Shown here: piece after piece, positions 9,511-22,135 of the stretch
Position numbering within the stretch: the first letter of the stretch is position 1
How the letters are laid out: the number at the start of each line of letters is the position of its first letter
Source: Parelaphostrongylus tenuis
Lineage: Eukaryota; Nematoda; Chromadorea; Rhabditida; Metastrongylidae
Assembly: GCA_019055375.1 (NCBI GenBank)
Contig: JAHQIW010007084.1
Coordinates: 94,560 to 158,559 of the forward strand
Reading direction: 5' to 3'
Length of the DNA: 64,000 bases
Translations under genes and position numbers: made by a program
The notes under the pieces: model-generated
The model's database searches: none
What the model saw: the letters and a program-made list of their open reading frames with translations, nothing else
What the model was told of the DNA's origin: nothing

Positions 9511-10860
9511 TCGATCAATGTGAGCGGTCAAAATTAGTCACATGCCTGTCGACGAATTATGCCGAGCGCTTTCCATATCGATAATGATATGCTCTCGGGA
9601 ATTCCAGGATTATTGCATTTTTCCTCTGATCATCGGTCGGTCGGTCGTCAGGCATGACGGCCGGCCGGCCCGGCTAAACGTTTACTGGTGATATGAGAGG
9701 GCAGGGACGCAAAGATAACAGTATGGGTGGGCGGTGTAAACTCTGGTCGTCTGCGGCGAGGACTGTATGTGAGGACACGCCCATGGTGGTGGCGATAATT
9801 CAGTGAGCCGAGCCGCTCACACACACACTAGTCACCTCACCGCCACGGCCGCCCGCCACCATCACCATCGTCGATGCCCATGGCTCTCGTCCGTCGTGCG
9901 TCCGTTGGAGGAGATCGTCGCCGTCGTCGTCCTGCTCATCCTGGTCATTCAGATCATCCAGGTAGAGAGGCAGCAGTCTCTCCTCCCATCCTTTCCTCGT
10001 TTTCCTCATTTTCCTCCACATGCACTCGGCGAACGGTTTTCACCGTGATCTGAGAGTTTCCGTCTTCTGAGATCATTGTGAAGGCCACTTGCCGTGTGAC
10101 GAGCACTGGTCACACGTCTAGCGCTCACCTCACCACGGCGTCTGATGTCTCGCTCACCGCTCATCTCGAATGCAACGGCGAGCAGATCAACGTAGGTCAA
10201 GTCTGTTTATACTCAGTTACGCTCGGTGTAGATTTTGCTTTATGAGCCCATATTTGAGTCGGTAGTGTATTGGCTGATGGTAGATTCGATAGCGAAGTGA
10301 TGACCAGTGTTTTCAGTATCTGAAGGCCGGCGATATGATCGATGGTAGGCACGGTTTTCAGAAACGTTGTGATGCATGTCGAAATCGATCGATTGGCGAT
10401 TCACACGCACTGTGATCAGGGAAGAAACGAGAGAATGAGACGAAGATCGGTGAGTGAGTGTGCCTGTGTTGGATGGACGTTTGATCAGCAAGCGCTATGT
10501 GTGTGGCTCCCGATCAATCGATTCGTCGGTTGTAATCGATAGTGCAGCGACGTTTGACGGTGGCGGTGGTGCTACTCATTGCGATTCTCTGAGTGCCGCC
10601 GCCACCGCCGTTGTCGTCGTCGTCGTCGTCGTGCTGACGCACACACTGGTAGTGGAGGTGGTGATGGTGGCTCGCCGGCAACGGCGGCCACGGCGGGTGC
10701 GGCGCCCATGGCACCCACGGCGTCCACGGCGGCCTCTCGTCTCGTCACGGTGGCCGATCGTTCTTCAACCACCCACCACCGATCGCATGCCGCTCATATT
10801 GATCGGCGAACGCCACCTATCCACTAGGCGACCGACCGACGACCATTGATTGCGATTGTG
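9340..10860. other. GC- and CpG-rich block
   Basis: Base composition changes abruptly. The block is far richer in G+C, CpG and GATCGA words than anything else in the window. It contains trinucleotide-like runs (GTC/GCC near 10,600-10,635) and overlapping frames on both strands (9,800-10,048; 10,454-10,849; 10,846-11,163) whose proteins are Arg/Ala/His low complexity and match nothing I know. A promoter, 5' UTR or first-exon region of an unseen gene is possible, as is a foreign or unmethylated segment. No splice-supported coding model could be built. Confidence 0.5.
10612..10635 (+). repeat. GTC trinucleotide repeat
   Basis: GTCGTCGTCGTCGTCGTCGT forms a short uninterrupted tract inside the GC-rich block. 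Confidence 0.9.
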
Positions 10861-11421
10861 GTTGCGTTGCAGGCTCTGAACGCCCGGTTCATGGTTCGTG
10901 TCCACAACCGGCGTCTATACTTTCGATCCCTATATTCTCTAGTGATTACATCAAGTATGCTGATCACTGAGAAGTCCTTCCTGACCTCCAGCATGCAACA
11001 GCTGTTGCTCTTCAAAAATTCCACTTTCCCCACAAATCTTCAGAAAATGCAAATCGAGTTGATTCTCATTGCGGCCGTGGAATTTGCCGAGCTAAGGCGT
11101 TTCCATGTTGACTGCAAGGAGGTGTCCGAGTTGGGTTCGAATCAGTACCTTACTTCTCGATAGTCTGCACCGCTCCCTCTCGACTATTCTCGCTCTCAAT
11201 GACTATACCGATAGGTGATACTGGTGATATCGAAATCATAGATGATATCGTTTTATTTCAAGTGATGCTGCCAAAGTGGTATCGAGCTATTGAGTTTCGA
11301 AAGATATTGTAGTGTGCAGAAATTATTACTGTAGTACACTGTATAATGCACAGGGAAGATAGCCCCGAATTCTAGAACGGTAACGCAATCGGCTGTGGTT
11401 TTGGTTTGGAATTCAGGCAAA

Positions 11422-11720
11422 GAGCGCATGTGGCGCTGTGGTTGGAGGTTCTCTGCGTCGCGTACAAGGTCGATGGTTCGAACCCACCCCGCGCCTTTGG
11501 TTCACCACGCCATACAGTCCTCCAGAGTCGGTAAATTGATACCAGAGTGGTTCCAGGCTTGCCTGGAATGACAAGCAGCACTGACTCGATACGGCGGTAG
11601 GTTACTGCAAGTCATTGTAAAGGCCAGAATCACCCCAAACGAAGCTAAAAAGTGAAGAGGATTGTATGAGACGTGTCTCATGGATTGGTTAACGCCAAGA
11701 GGTTTATCCTTTATCCTTTT
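11422..11720 (+). mobile_element. tRNA-derived SINE, full length
   Basis: The head has an A-box-like TGGCGCTGTGGTTGGAGG and a B box GGTTCGAACCC. The body carries CACTGACTCGATACGGCGG, then GTCATTGTAAAGGCC, and the tail ends TTTATCCTTTATCCTTTT. It is one of about a dozen copies here. The polymerase III boxes show its tRNA ancestry, and a T-rich 3' end may be recognised by a partner LINE. Confidence 0.85.
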
Positions 11721-14265
11721 AATTCGTTAAATTGCTAACATGAGACAAAAACTACTTAGTGTTATGCGTTTTGAATGTGCAAGCACTGGTGTAACAATTG
11801 GCCCACATTCAGTAATTTTTATATACATTCAATAAGTGGATAAGATGTAATAGCGTGTTAGTGGAGAAATACTCATATCCTCATGGGTAAACTAGTTTTT
11901 ATCCCTTCCGTTCTTTTCTTTTCTACTTCATGAGGGCATGCTACTTCAACTAAATTGGCTAACACTGGCTGAGGTGTCAATGTTGTCAGGTTACGAGTAG
12001 TGAAAATGTTGTGAATGTCCGAAAAAAAGCAACATTATAGGCTGCGTCAATCACACCGGGTCTGCAAAGGAGTTGAACAGTTGATCACGAGGAATGATTT
12101 TTTCACGGAGATTCTTTGCTTGTTTTGTTAATGAATGTTGCTTTCGACTATGTTATTGCTGATAAAGATGACTAAATTCGAGGAATATTAGAACCTTGAG
12201 CGCCCACATGTGTTAATGACAGAATAGAAAAGTGATGAAACTCTCGCCTTTGATCGTTTTTTGAGCTATGCGTTGCGCATTCGACTTCAATAAACATCGT
12301 TGCAAGTGAACGTATGAATATACGATCTTCACAATAACTTGTGGAGATCAACCTCTGTACAACTTAGTGTATCTTCTCAGACACTCTCTTGGCAATTTGA
12401 CGATCTTGAAAGTATGGAAGGCCTGGTGAACTCTGGTGAACTTTAACCACTGCGCAATACAAGGTTGTTTGATGGCGGGTGGGAGCAAAGCAGTTTTTCA
12501 TAACCACTGAAATTTTGATATCTTTTCAAAAAATTTTCCGAAATAGGCAGGGAAGTGTTACAGCAAAAAGTGATATCACTTCTACTACACGTATGAATAG
12601 TAGTGGTTACAGGAACTAGCGTTCATTATACAGTGGGTCACTGGTTCGATCCTATTTATTGATCAACCAAACTACTCATTGACGCTTAAAATTTTCCACC
12701 AGTCTTGTCTGCAATAACAAAAGCACAGACTTGTTACATTTGTAGCTCCTTGCAGGCAGTGCATAGACTAAAATTACGTATTTGGTTAATTCTTTAATGG
12801 TCGATGAAGTTTCATGCATGGCGCATTCCGCAGCGACTGTTAAGACGTAGGACACTTTCATCTTTATCTCTTTTCCGCTGCTCACATATCCTCTGTTGGT
12901 CATCCAATGACTGGAAAAAGCTACAGTAATGTTCCTGTCATGGATCAGGCTTGCCCGTTGTATTCTACCGGTACGTCTATAAACCTCAACGCACAGGTCT
13001 GAGCGTCGTATCGGTGGTTTCCTTACTATACGCATGACATCATGTAATGCTAAATCTCTGACGACTTGGCAAGTATACCCTGCTTATATAACAATGCTTT
13101 GAAAACTATACCTTGAAACAGAAGGGATCGCAGTTTAGCAAAGGTAGCCACAGTACTCATTGTTCTACTTCCTCTTCATTGCAGCCGCGATGCTCCTTGA
13201 GCTGTTCAAGCTGCTCGCTTCTGCTTATGACTTCAACACTCGTTACAATGCACGTGAATAAGAGTTAAAAAACGAATAAGTTGTGCACGAAAATCGTTCC
13301 CTTTGGATTCAACTGAAGAGCAATATCCATGCTAACGCTGCTGTAATCAACCAACATTGCTTTTACATGACTAACGCCTCATTTTACATGGACAACAACA
13401 GTGAAGCAGCGATGCTTTCAGTTTCATGTTTTTTTCATTACAATAGCACTACAGCACTATTGAAGATAGGTGTTGATTATCTGATAAGTTGAAAAATCGT
13501 TTATCGAACTTTTCTACTGATGGTAATGTCCTGATACAATTATGGAATTTTGTTTGTAGAGTTGTTATATGCCTCATAAATGACCTTAAACTGGGCGCGT
13601 GCTAAATAACGAGAGCTTTCATGATTGTTGTTATCTCAACTGAGTTATAATTCTTTTCTTCGAGTCGACGGCAATGTTCTTCTTTAAGTGGGTCTCTTCT
13701 AATTTTACATGACTCCAGTGAAGCTCCTCATGCTGTGGAGGAGGTGATCTATCGCACTGAAATCTTACCAAGGGATAAACAAGGTGCATGTTGACTGAGA
13801 GTTGTTGATGTCTACAAGATCCTCGTTTTCATGTAACAACACGGTATTGCTGTTGCTCCAAGGGAAAGAAACTCCACACTCCTGCATTAAGAGAATCCTG
13901 ATTTTGTGCTGCACAGTTTATCTCCGACGAGGCAGCATGACGAAGAGCCGAGGAGATCACAGTTGTAAACCTTTTATCCATGGCCTTTCTCAGTGCAGTG
14001 GTTTATACTGTCTGGGCGCCGAGAAGTGATTATCTCAATCTGGTAATTGTGGAACTTTTAAAAAGTGTTGCGAATAGCTGCTACGAGTCTTTGCAAGTTG
14101 AATCATTACTGCTACTCTTTCCTATAACTTTTTCTTTTACATTCTTTATTTTTTATATTATATTTATATTTATATTTATTTATTTTTATATTTATATAAA
14201 TATTTTATATTTATTTTTTTATATTCCTTCCAGTTTTGAAAGTGCGCGCATCAACTGGTGATTTC
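11721..14265. other. No gene recognised; one 119-codon minus-strand frame
   Basis: The minus-strand frame at 12,676-13,035 is the longest here and contains a TTATTGCAG acceptor-like site near its end. Its protein is not recognisable and no second exon was found. A TTTATATT-rich low-complexity tract covers about 14,130-14,225. Confidence 0.4.
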
Positions 14266-14269
14266 TGAT

Positions 14270-15030
14270 GGTCCATACGATTACATGTTGTCGTATCCGC
14301 TCGAGTATCTTCGGAGGTAGTTGCCTCTTGGTCACTTTTCAGCCCTCCAATTCCTCAGCAGTAGCGTGGAGGTGTTAACTAAGCTATCCACATTCTTCAA
14401 TATTGTCACCAATAGCATTTTTGAGGGCTGACCAGAGATGAATAAATCGAAGTTCATGATGGTTTGGTATATTTTAAGCCTAAGCGGTCTTCTTTCTTTT
14501 CCGCGAAAAGTAAAATCATACACGAAGGATTCACATTCCGTTCAAAATTTTAGGAAGATAGCGATATTAGGGGAGAAACCTTAGATTTGCTAATGTGGCT
14601 CCTTACATCTTGCTACCATACGATAGAAAGTTCTCACGTCCATCAATGAAATGGGGCTTTTAAAATTCTTTGTTGTCATAGATGATCACAGTCGTCATAA
14701 TAAACTCGGACAGTAGGTCACCATATTGATTTCATTCCAATCCGTATATCTCACTCTGTGATAATTGCTCTCTTGAATGCAATCGTTACGGTGAGACCAC
14801 CAACGATGACCTTGTAGAAGCATAGTTTTCCCTGTTGAACTTCTTCAAATTCGTATGGAACGCTTCGACATCGCCTTTATCATCGCTGCGTTTGGGTGCG
14901 TATATGTCAACGGCTTTTAAAACCAATATAGGTCCACATCTTTTCTCTCGTGCGCCAGGCTGGCGTCGTTTGTCGTTTGCGAAAATCACTGTTCATGTCC
15001 AAAGTACCTCTCACAATATAGTGTCATTAA
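14270..15030 (-). mobile_element. RTE-type LINE remnant (endonuclease and linker)
   Basis: On the minus strand the frame at 14,989-14,786 reads VDIYAPKRSDDKGDVEAFHT, matching the apurinic endonuclease segment of RTE/BovB-type LINEs (YAP motif, then acidic stretch, then LeKF). Further downstream, broken by stops and frameshifts, WSALKNAIGDNIEE and KRQLPPKILERIRQ match the endonuclease-RT linker. It is a dead copy. Confidence 0.75.
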
Positions 15031-15034
15031 TTTA

Positions 15035-15875
15035 CAGGGCTCTAGTCGTCGGCGCAGCCTAGTGAGTTATACTGTGTAAGAGACGGAATCGAGCCTGAGA
15101 AGCAACTCACGCAATTAACAGAATAGAAAGCCACGTGGCCACATGCCTGCATAATGTGCGTTCCATTTGAACTTCACCTCAACTACGGCATTCTATCTTC
15201 TTGAATATGAAGTGAATGACTCAGGTGCTACGTAATCTGGTTGCCGGAAAGGAAACATAGTAGAAGGTTTCACACCAGCTAGCAGAATACAAGCGTGGCG
15301 GTGATAGGAAGCAGAGCAGCCTTTTGATTTCATCACGCTGTGCCCTTCGTCGTGCTATCGTATCTGCATTGTCCCATTGAGGCGCCAAAAATTTCAAGAT
15401 TTATACTGGAAATTATTATGAAACACAGTTTTGAACTGAATACGATACGACAATAGGCATCAAGAAGCACGACTTCTAAAGCAGTCCTATAACTTTGTTT
15501 CTCCAAAGGCGATTCACTCTGGGATCGGTTTTGAAGAATGCAACGTGTGTACACCAAGCATGAAAAAATCAGAAGTACTGTCTTGCACGGAAAAACAATT
15601 TCAGCAGAATGGATAATCAACTAATTACATCATGCCTTTACCATATCATTTCAACATCAACAATGCCACCGTGTGTGACTGCTCCAATATGGTCCGACCA
15701 CGCAATATCTGCATGTATTGGGTTGTTCCATTATTCTCTTGCGTACTATTGTTTTCTGATAAATTCCTGTTCAAAATGGGGTTATTGCCAAAAGGCTGTG
15801 GTGAGAATGCTAGTAGCTTTAGCTAGACAGTTGGATACGGCCTAGCAGCATCGCTGGTCATCCCCCCAGCCCTCC
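15035..15875. other. No gene recognised
   Basis: Frames of 60-95 codons on both strands overlap one another with no recognisable motif. Confidence 0.4.
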
Positions 15876-15879
15876 CCCA

Positions 15880-16560
15880 AATGGAAAGGGCTCCCGCAAA
15901 GTGATTTTGATGGACATCTCAGCATTGACTGAACACCATCGCGCTGCACGAGTGACCATTTGAAAAAATCTTTTGCTACGACCGCACAGGCAGGACTATA
16001 TTAAGGTGATTATCAGTGGAGATGAATCCTGGCCTATTACGAGAACAGCACGCTCCACGCCTATTGGCTGTTTCACGACAAAGACCTGCCATATCCACTA
16101 GAGCCCAAGTTATTTGCTCGAAAGATTATGTTTTCGGTTTCAGGGATTGGTATAGTATGCTGTTCTGAGAACTATTCGGCAACAAGGAGACAATGTTGAC
16201 GTTAACGATAACAACTGTGGATGTTGAACGCAGCACTGCAAAAGAAGCGTTTGAAACACCTCAGTGTCGGTCGTCCTTCATATAGAAACGCTCGACCTTA
16301 CATTGCAAAGTCGACTCGCCACATATTGGAGAAACTGGGCTGGACCGTGGTTTCTTATCCACCCTATAGCCCTAATATTGCTTCACTGGCTTATCTCTCT
16401 CCCGCGCCCTGAAGTAGCATGTGTAGGAGAGCAAATTTCGTAGGCCATAATGAGCTCAAAAATGACCTCACCGACTTTTTTCGATCGCCAGCCTTATTCT
16501 TCTCGGAAGGGAGGTATTCAATCTCTACCCATAAAATGCTTGCTTGTCGTTGATCATGAT
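15880..16560 (+). mobile_element. mariner transposase pseudogene
   Basis: In several frames the segment keeps the mariner catalytic landmarks: SGDESW (about 16,014-16,031, first catalytic Asp), then the NARPYIAKSTRHILEKLGW block (about 16,281-16,340) and PPYSPN (about 16,360). The Asp expected before NARP is Arg, and the third Asp region is destroyed, so the enzyme is dead. Stops and frameshifts separate the blocks. Confidence 0.85.
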
Positions 16561-16977
16561 GGCGATGTATTAATGATTAGTTGATTTCTTCAAATGCACA
16601 GCAGTTGAATTAACGAATGTGTCAAAATGCGATATCTTTTATGATACCACCCAATGTACGAATATGTTTTAGGAAACTTTTACTTATAAATGGTAAAAAG
16701 GCGGCTCACTTAATGGCGTCATTACTCTTTGATTTACAAATTTCCAAAATAACTAAGCTAGATCCATTTGAGACAACAGCAGTGTGGTGAAATGGGGTTC
16801 ATCAGTTGCAGCTATTGAACTAAGAATTATTGCGTGATGTAATTCATGAAAATGGAAACCACCACCTGCTACATTTCTTACACGATAGATGTGCTGAATG
16901 AAAAGGTGATTAAATTGATTTTTCCTTTCCTCCTCGCCTTCAACGCCTTTTAAAAAGAGAGACTGGGCATAATATAA

Positions 16978-17205
16978 AACTCTCGGCGTTACTCAATTAT
17001 TAGGGAATTGCTATACATTCGACTTCTCTGAGGGTCATTAGAGATGGTTGAATGCATTTTCAGCCCTTGAAATAACTCGCGGTGGCCTGCTAATACATCA
17101 AGTTAGTGGTCAATCCTCCAAGACTAGCTTGTTCCCAATACACTGAGTCTAGGTAAATGGAAGGTTCGGTGTGACTTGGATGCGAACCAAACCATTGTTT
17201 TACGG
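16978..17205 (-). mobile_element. Decayed copy of the main SINE
   Basis: On the minus strand the body blocks are recognisable but eroded: GGCCACCGCGAGT-like sequence near 17,070-17,100 and GAAGTCGAATG near 17,020. The tRNA-like head is barely visible beyond 17,150. Confidence 0.6.
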
Positions 17206-19396
17206 GGCCTCATGCAGTATTGAGAATTGAAACTGTCACTCAAGATACGAAGGAGACGAGCTTGTTATTAAAGTGCTTGTTTTTACTTTAGCAAGTGGGA
17301 TATGCTGATTAAGAAATCTGCATCCTCACCCTTTGTGCAATTCTGGTAAATGTATGTTTTTGCTGAACTATTGCTACATAAGATGACGTATAATCGGATG
17401 TGAACAAAGCAAAATCATCTTGTTATAAAATGAAGGGTAGAGCAAACATTACTGATCTCTTTCTTAGGATGTTCTACGCACCTCCTTTACGTCTCCATTG
17501 AGCATAATAGATGTGATTAAGTGCTCATTTTTCTCAACCAAGGGCTTGAGGGGATCTGCCGGTGTATCAGTTTGGTGCAACTATTTCGAGTACTTCGAAA
17601 AAACATTACGCACTAATATCGCAGTGATTAACTTGCTCTATTTTTCATCAGTATCGACAAAGAAATCTTTTATCAATGTAAGTTTGTGTAAAATATAGGT
17701 TTTGCAGCGAGTAGTTCATAAGAGCAGAAGATATATTATACCACACAAATCTTGTGCCGTTACTTTATTCACCTGAAGTTTAGAGGTAAAGCCTAGAAAG
17801 ACCTCTACAGAACCTTGAAGAAATTCCAAAATAACGTAGATGGCAGAAAGTGAACGCTGTTTCAATCCATCGGAAAGTTTCAGCTAAAGACTGTAATATA
17901 TAAACAAATCCATTGATTCGTCGGAAGAGTATTCTGTGCAATTAAAACAAATTCAATCCAGATCAGTCGACTTATGCGTGCTAACGTCAGTGCTTCATAC
18001 TTTATCCAATTAGGATCATAAAAATTGAAGAGTAAAGTCACTTTTTTTATTCATTAAGGATCATAAAAATTAAGAAACGATGGTCACTTTTTTTCTCTCT
18101 TTCACTCTATTTTTATGTAAATATAACGCAAAGGTAACACATTAAGAAGTACTGTATAAGCAGAGAAAATAAAATTTCAAAAAAACGTGCAATTTGGATT
18201 TGTTTTGTAAACATTCGACAGACTGTGTTTCAATGAAAGCGACTGAACTAGTATATTATTGAATTCTCACAAAATGAAGAATTTCAAATGACGACTAATG
18301 TTTTCCATAGAATTTCTTAAAGATCTCAGATAAACTCATAAATGTGCCTCACATTGATCAGACGATTTACTTTCTGAACGATACAATTGCTAGAATCGAA
18401 ACTCAATAAGACTTATGGGAATTTCCAAAAAAATTGAAAGCAAAAGCGATGTTTTGTCAAATCAAACAAAAAAAATAAGTGGAATATATAAATTTTCAAA
18501 GAAAACAAAGACGTGGTCTGGTGATCGACGAAGTGGTAATGTGATGAGGTGTGTTGCGTTTTAGCTTTTACATTGTCATTCGATGATTAATGTAGGAAAC
18601 AAAAGGATGAAAAATGACCAGACAACTAGCCTTCACGATGATCTCAGACTCAGTTCACTCTGAGACCAGGGTGAAAACCGATTGCCTTGGGAAGAAGCAG
18701 TTGCTTGGATGAAATGGCAATCAGTGCTTGCGGTGAATGTGGCGATCGTTCAGTGAGGTTGTGATTGGGAGTGAGTGGGTGGACCAGCCTAGCTGTGTAC
18801 TGTCCTCTCATTCGCTTCCATTCTTCCTCTACTCTCGTGGATCGATCGATAATTACGAGATTCTGGAGTGGAATTTTGATTTTTTTTTACAGGTTATTAT
18901 TTCAGAATCGACTGGTTGAGCGTCACTTTAACCTTGAAGTTATTAATAGATCCACTTCTCCGTTACTACTTCATTTTCGATTATCATGCATGAGTAGTAC
19001 ATTAGGAGTTCTTTTGAAATGGTGAAGCTGTTTGCCACCGGGCTTGTGTATCGCAATCTAAAGATCACAACTACATTCAAGAAGTACATGTGAAGAAAAC
19101 CTTCACTTTATGATTATTTAGATTGGTTGGTGAAAGTTCCGAATCAAAAGGGTGATATGACAGATTGCTAGAAATGGAAGTTGGATTCAAAGTTCACATT
19201 TTCATCTGAACATCTCAAAATAACACAACGTCAAAGAGATTTTTCCAAGTGCATCAGTCACTATGTTTGTTTTCCTAACTAAGTGGCATTCAAAATTATA
19301 TTCGTACTTAGTCCTTCTAGGCTTTAATTACTTACTACTCTAAAAATCACCCCTCCGACAAATTTACCTGTTTAATACCCACTATACCAATAACAT
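17206..19396. other. No gene recognised
   Basis: AT-rich sequence with short frames only. Two near-identical 20-base words (ATTAGGATCATAAAAATT type) occur about 45 bases apart near 18,010-18,070. Confidence 0.4.
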
Positions 19397-19397
19397 C

Positions 19398-19700
19398 GAG
19401 CGCATGTGGCGCAGTGGTTAGAGATGCTCTGCGTCGCACACGAGGTCAATGGTTCGATCTCGCGCTCATGGCTCACCAAGCCATCCATCCCTCCGGGGTC
19501 GGTAAACTGAAACCAGACAGGTCTCATACTTGTCTGGAAGGATAAGCAGCACTGACTCGGTTCAGCGGGAGGCCACCGCGAGTCATTGTAAAGGCCTAAT
19601 GTGCATTAGCAATCACCTCAAACGAAGTTTAAAATTGAAGTCGAATGCATGGCGCATCCCTCAGGGATTGATCAACGCCCGAGAGCTTTATTCTTTTTAT
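19398..19700 (+). mobile_element. tRNA-derived SINE, full length
   Basis: One of the best-preserved copies. GAGCGCATGTGGCGCAGTGG (A box) opens it, then GGTTCGATCTC (B box), CCGGGGTCGG-type body, AAGCAGCACTGACTCGGTTC, CGAGTCATTGTAAAGGCC, and the tail CTCAGGGATTGATCAACGCC ahead of a T-rich end. Confidence 0.9.
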
Positions 19701-19799
19701 TATACCAATAACATGTTAAACTGCGAATGTCAGAAGAATATGTGAGGATATCGAAAGGTAATGACAGAGTAGTAACAAAGATAGTAAGCAGGATAAGTT

Positions 19800-20110
19800 A
19801 TAACCGGCTCAAATTCAAGGACCCAAAGTGGGCGTCTCTAACTGGCAAGGGCTCCAATCGCCAGCACGGGAACGGCTCCACCCCTCCATCCTCCTCTGTG
19901 GCTCTAACTGCCTTACTAGTCTCTGCCACTTAGCAACCATCCATTGGGAAAAAGGTTGCCGGTTCGAACTTCTACCACAACATTTCTCTGTAGTTTTCTT
20001 AATGTTATCTTTTCGATGTCGATTAGTATTGAAGGCCCTTCTAGTACGTATTTATCACGAAAAAAAAAACACTCAGATGTATAACATTTCACTACTTTTT
20101 AGCACAAACC
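19800..20110 (+). repeat. SINE-like family 2, left arm of an inverted pair
   Basis: Head GGACCCAAAGTGGGCG, then ACTGGCAAGGGCTCC, a B-box-like GGTTCGAACTT near 19,970, and a tail with an A-run followed by ACATTTCACTACTTTT. The right arm at 20,360-20,595 is the same family reversed, so the two tails face each other. Confidence 0.75.
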
Positions 20111-20227
20111 TAGATCATAGACGTAGAACGTAGATATAAATATATTATGTTGCTATAGGCTACAGATTGTTGAAACTCATTGTTATAAAATGCAGATTGT
20201 TGAATAAATAAATAAATAATAATGATA

Positions 20228-20234
<7 letters not shown>

Positions 20235-20269
<35 letters not shown>

Positions 20270-20279
20270 TATATATATT
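20235..20279. repeat. TA dinucleotide microsatellite
   Basis: An almost uninterrupted TA run lies at the centre of the inverted pair of family 2 repeats. Confidence 0.95.
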
Positions 20280-20359
20280 TGTCACTTGTGTTGCGGTATT
20301 ACTATGTGAGATATGGTATGATTTGGTGTTCCAGTGATTCAAACATAATAGAGTGAAAG

Positions 20360-20595
20360 AAAAAAGATTACCGAAAAAACTACAGTGAAGTAGTCTGATA
20401 GGGGATCGACCAGCAACTTTCTTCCCAATGGACGCGTGCTGAGTGGAGGAGTGAGACAGACAGTAACTGCCCCACTGAGGTTAGAGTCGCACAGTCGTAG
20501 AGGGGGGAGGGAGGAGGGGGCGGGACCGCTTTATGCTGGTGAGTGGAGCCCTTGCCAGTTAGACCCGCCCAGTTTGGGTCCACGGAAGCCAGCAG
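20360..20595 (-). repeat. SINE-like family 2, right arm of an inverted pair
   Basis: On the minus strand the head GGACCCAAACTGGGCG and ACTGGCAAGGGCTCCAC match the left arm closely. A polypyrimidine insertion (CCTCCTCCCTCCCCCC) distinguishes it. Confidence 0.75.
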
Positions 20596-20926
20596 ATTAA
20601 AAGAATGAGCGGTATAGATGGGGTCTATATAGAACACAATGAGACACGTGAACACAAAAGCACACATCAACACGCACCGACTACAGAATATATATATACT
20701 CTTACTTTTACTTGCTTTCACTTGGCCCATATTCACCCATTCAGCTGTTTCTTCACCTTTTATTCAAATAATTACATTAACACTGCCTTTGCTAAGTATT
20801 ATGAGGTGTGAGGTCGCGTTTAATTACGAGGCACTCCACTTTACCGTTCAATCTCAGATTTTGTTATTTATCCACAAAGAGGTCCTTTCTGATTAGAAGG
20901 GTGCAAACGAAAAATCGATTTCATCC

Positions 20927-21340
20927 GCTGAGGAGGAACTTTTCATAGGAGTGTTAATAACCTTTTGAAAGCTATGACCTGAAGCTACAACCCGACGTCG
21001 CCGTTTTTTCAATACACCCTTACATAACGTCAGATCAAAATTTGTGTTTCACACTCGCCTTTTTCCTTCATTTTTATCACGCGTATAACTCGTTGGAAGC
21101 TGAGAAGCATATCAGTGTGTAGAGATTATTTCGTAGTATCTTATTCAACCGTTTTATCTAAAGTTTCTTTCAAAACGGAGTAGAAATTCCCAATTACAAA
21201 ATATCGATTGTCCCGCTTTGCCCCGCCTTCTGCCACGACCTTCGCCTTGTCGAATAGCCTGTAAACAGCGTTACCAAAAGTAGAGTCCAATCATATTTTT
21301 CTTGCTGAACATCATTTCCATAAAATGAGAGCATAGGCAT
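20927..21340 (+). repeat. Dispersed repeat A
   Basis: Shares ordered blocks with copies near 42.6, 48.7, 58.2 and 63.8 kb: ATAGGAGTGTTA, GAAAGCT..., TGTGTTTCACACTCGCC, TATAACTCGTTGGAAGC, and TTTCTTTCAAAACGGAG. It has no coding content or tRNA-like boxes. The class is unknown. Confidence 0.7.
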
Positions 21341-21499
21341 AGTTGAAATCAGCAAATATTACGCTATTGGATATTTATTGATAATTTGAAAATAGAACTC
21401 TGTCTAGCAAGGTTCAAAGCACAAATCAAAAGAACAGAGGAAATTGAGATATTAAAAGGGCTTTCTAAAAACCAAACAAATTTTTTGGCTTCTCTGAAG

Positions 21500-22135
21500 C
21501 TTGTGCTATAGTTTGGGTACTGTCACTCTGAGGAAGGAGTTTTTGTCGAGCGAAATAAGAGAAAAACACGTCGTTCAATGAAAGATGATTTCATTTTGAA
21601 TGATGCAGCGTTATAAAGGGGTGCTTTGAAAGACCGGCGATTTAGGGCTATAGCCTCAAGTCCCAGCCTTCGAATGGTTTTCAACACTCCTGTTAAAAGT
21701 TCTTCTCCAGAGAATGAGATCAATTTTTCATTCGCTTCCTCTTACAGGCTTTAGGAGTTTTCCGCGCAGATATTTTGGACTCCTGTGCGACGATAATGGT
21801 TTTTGCATCAGAATCTTTTCCGTCATATTTTTGTCCTCTGTGCGCTTCCAGTGGAGTTGCTTGGCCTTAAGTTTTCCAACTAAGTACTCTTTTATGCGTA
21901 CGCTTAGTGGTCTACCCGTTCCGCCAATGCATTCGTTCCTACATGCCTTGGCAAAAATTAAGTATACCGTGACAGATATCATAACAATAGCTAACTTCAA
22001 CGTTAGGGCAATCAATGCACTTTTCCTTTCCACTTTTCCGTTTTTCCGTTGGGTCATGAAATCGCTTACGAGCCAGTTGGCGCCTTGAACTGTTAGTGGT
22101 GTATCAGCTACTGCTACCGAGTCTCTCAAACCTGC
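21500..22135 (-). mobile_element. Penelope-like element remnant with GIY-YIG-type domain
   Basis: The minus-strand frame 22,129-21,728 contains GGTGRPLSVRIKEYLVGK, matching the 'GETGRPLxxRIKEHL' block of the GIY-YIG endonuclease domain found at the C terminus of Penelope-like retroelements. In another frame just upstream, CIDCPNVEVSYC resembles the Cys-rich linker that precedes it. The key Glu/Tyr positions are altered (ECIGG for EYIGE), so it is probably inactive. The reverse transcriptase part was not found. Confidence 0.65.

Noticed and set aside
10454..10849. 131-codon plus frame in the GC-rich block
   Set aside because: The product is a Val/Arg low-complexity string from a trinucleotide tract, with equally open frames on the other strand.
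12676..13035. 119-codon minus-strand frame
   Set aside because: No recognisable motif and no neighbouring exon. It is kept only as a note in the intergenic entry.
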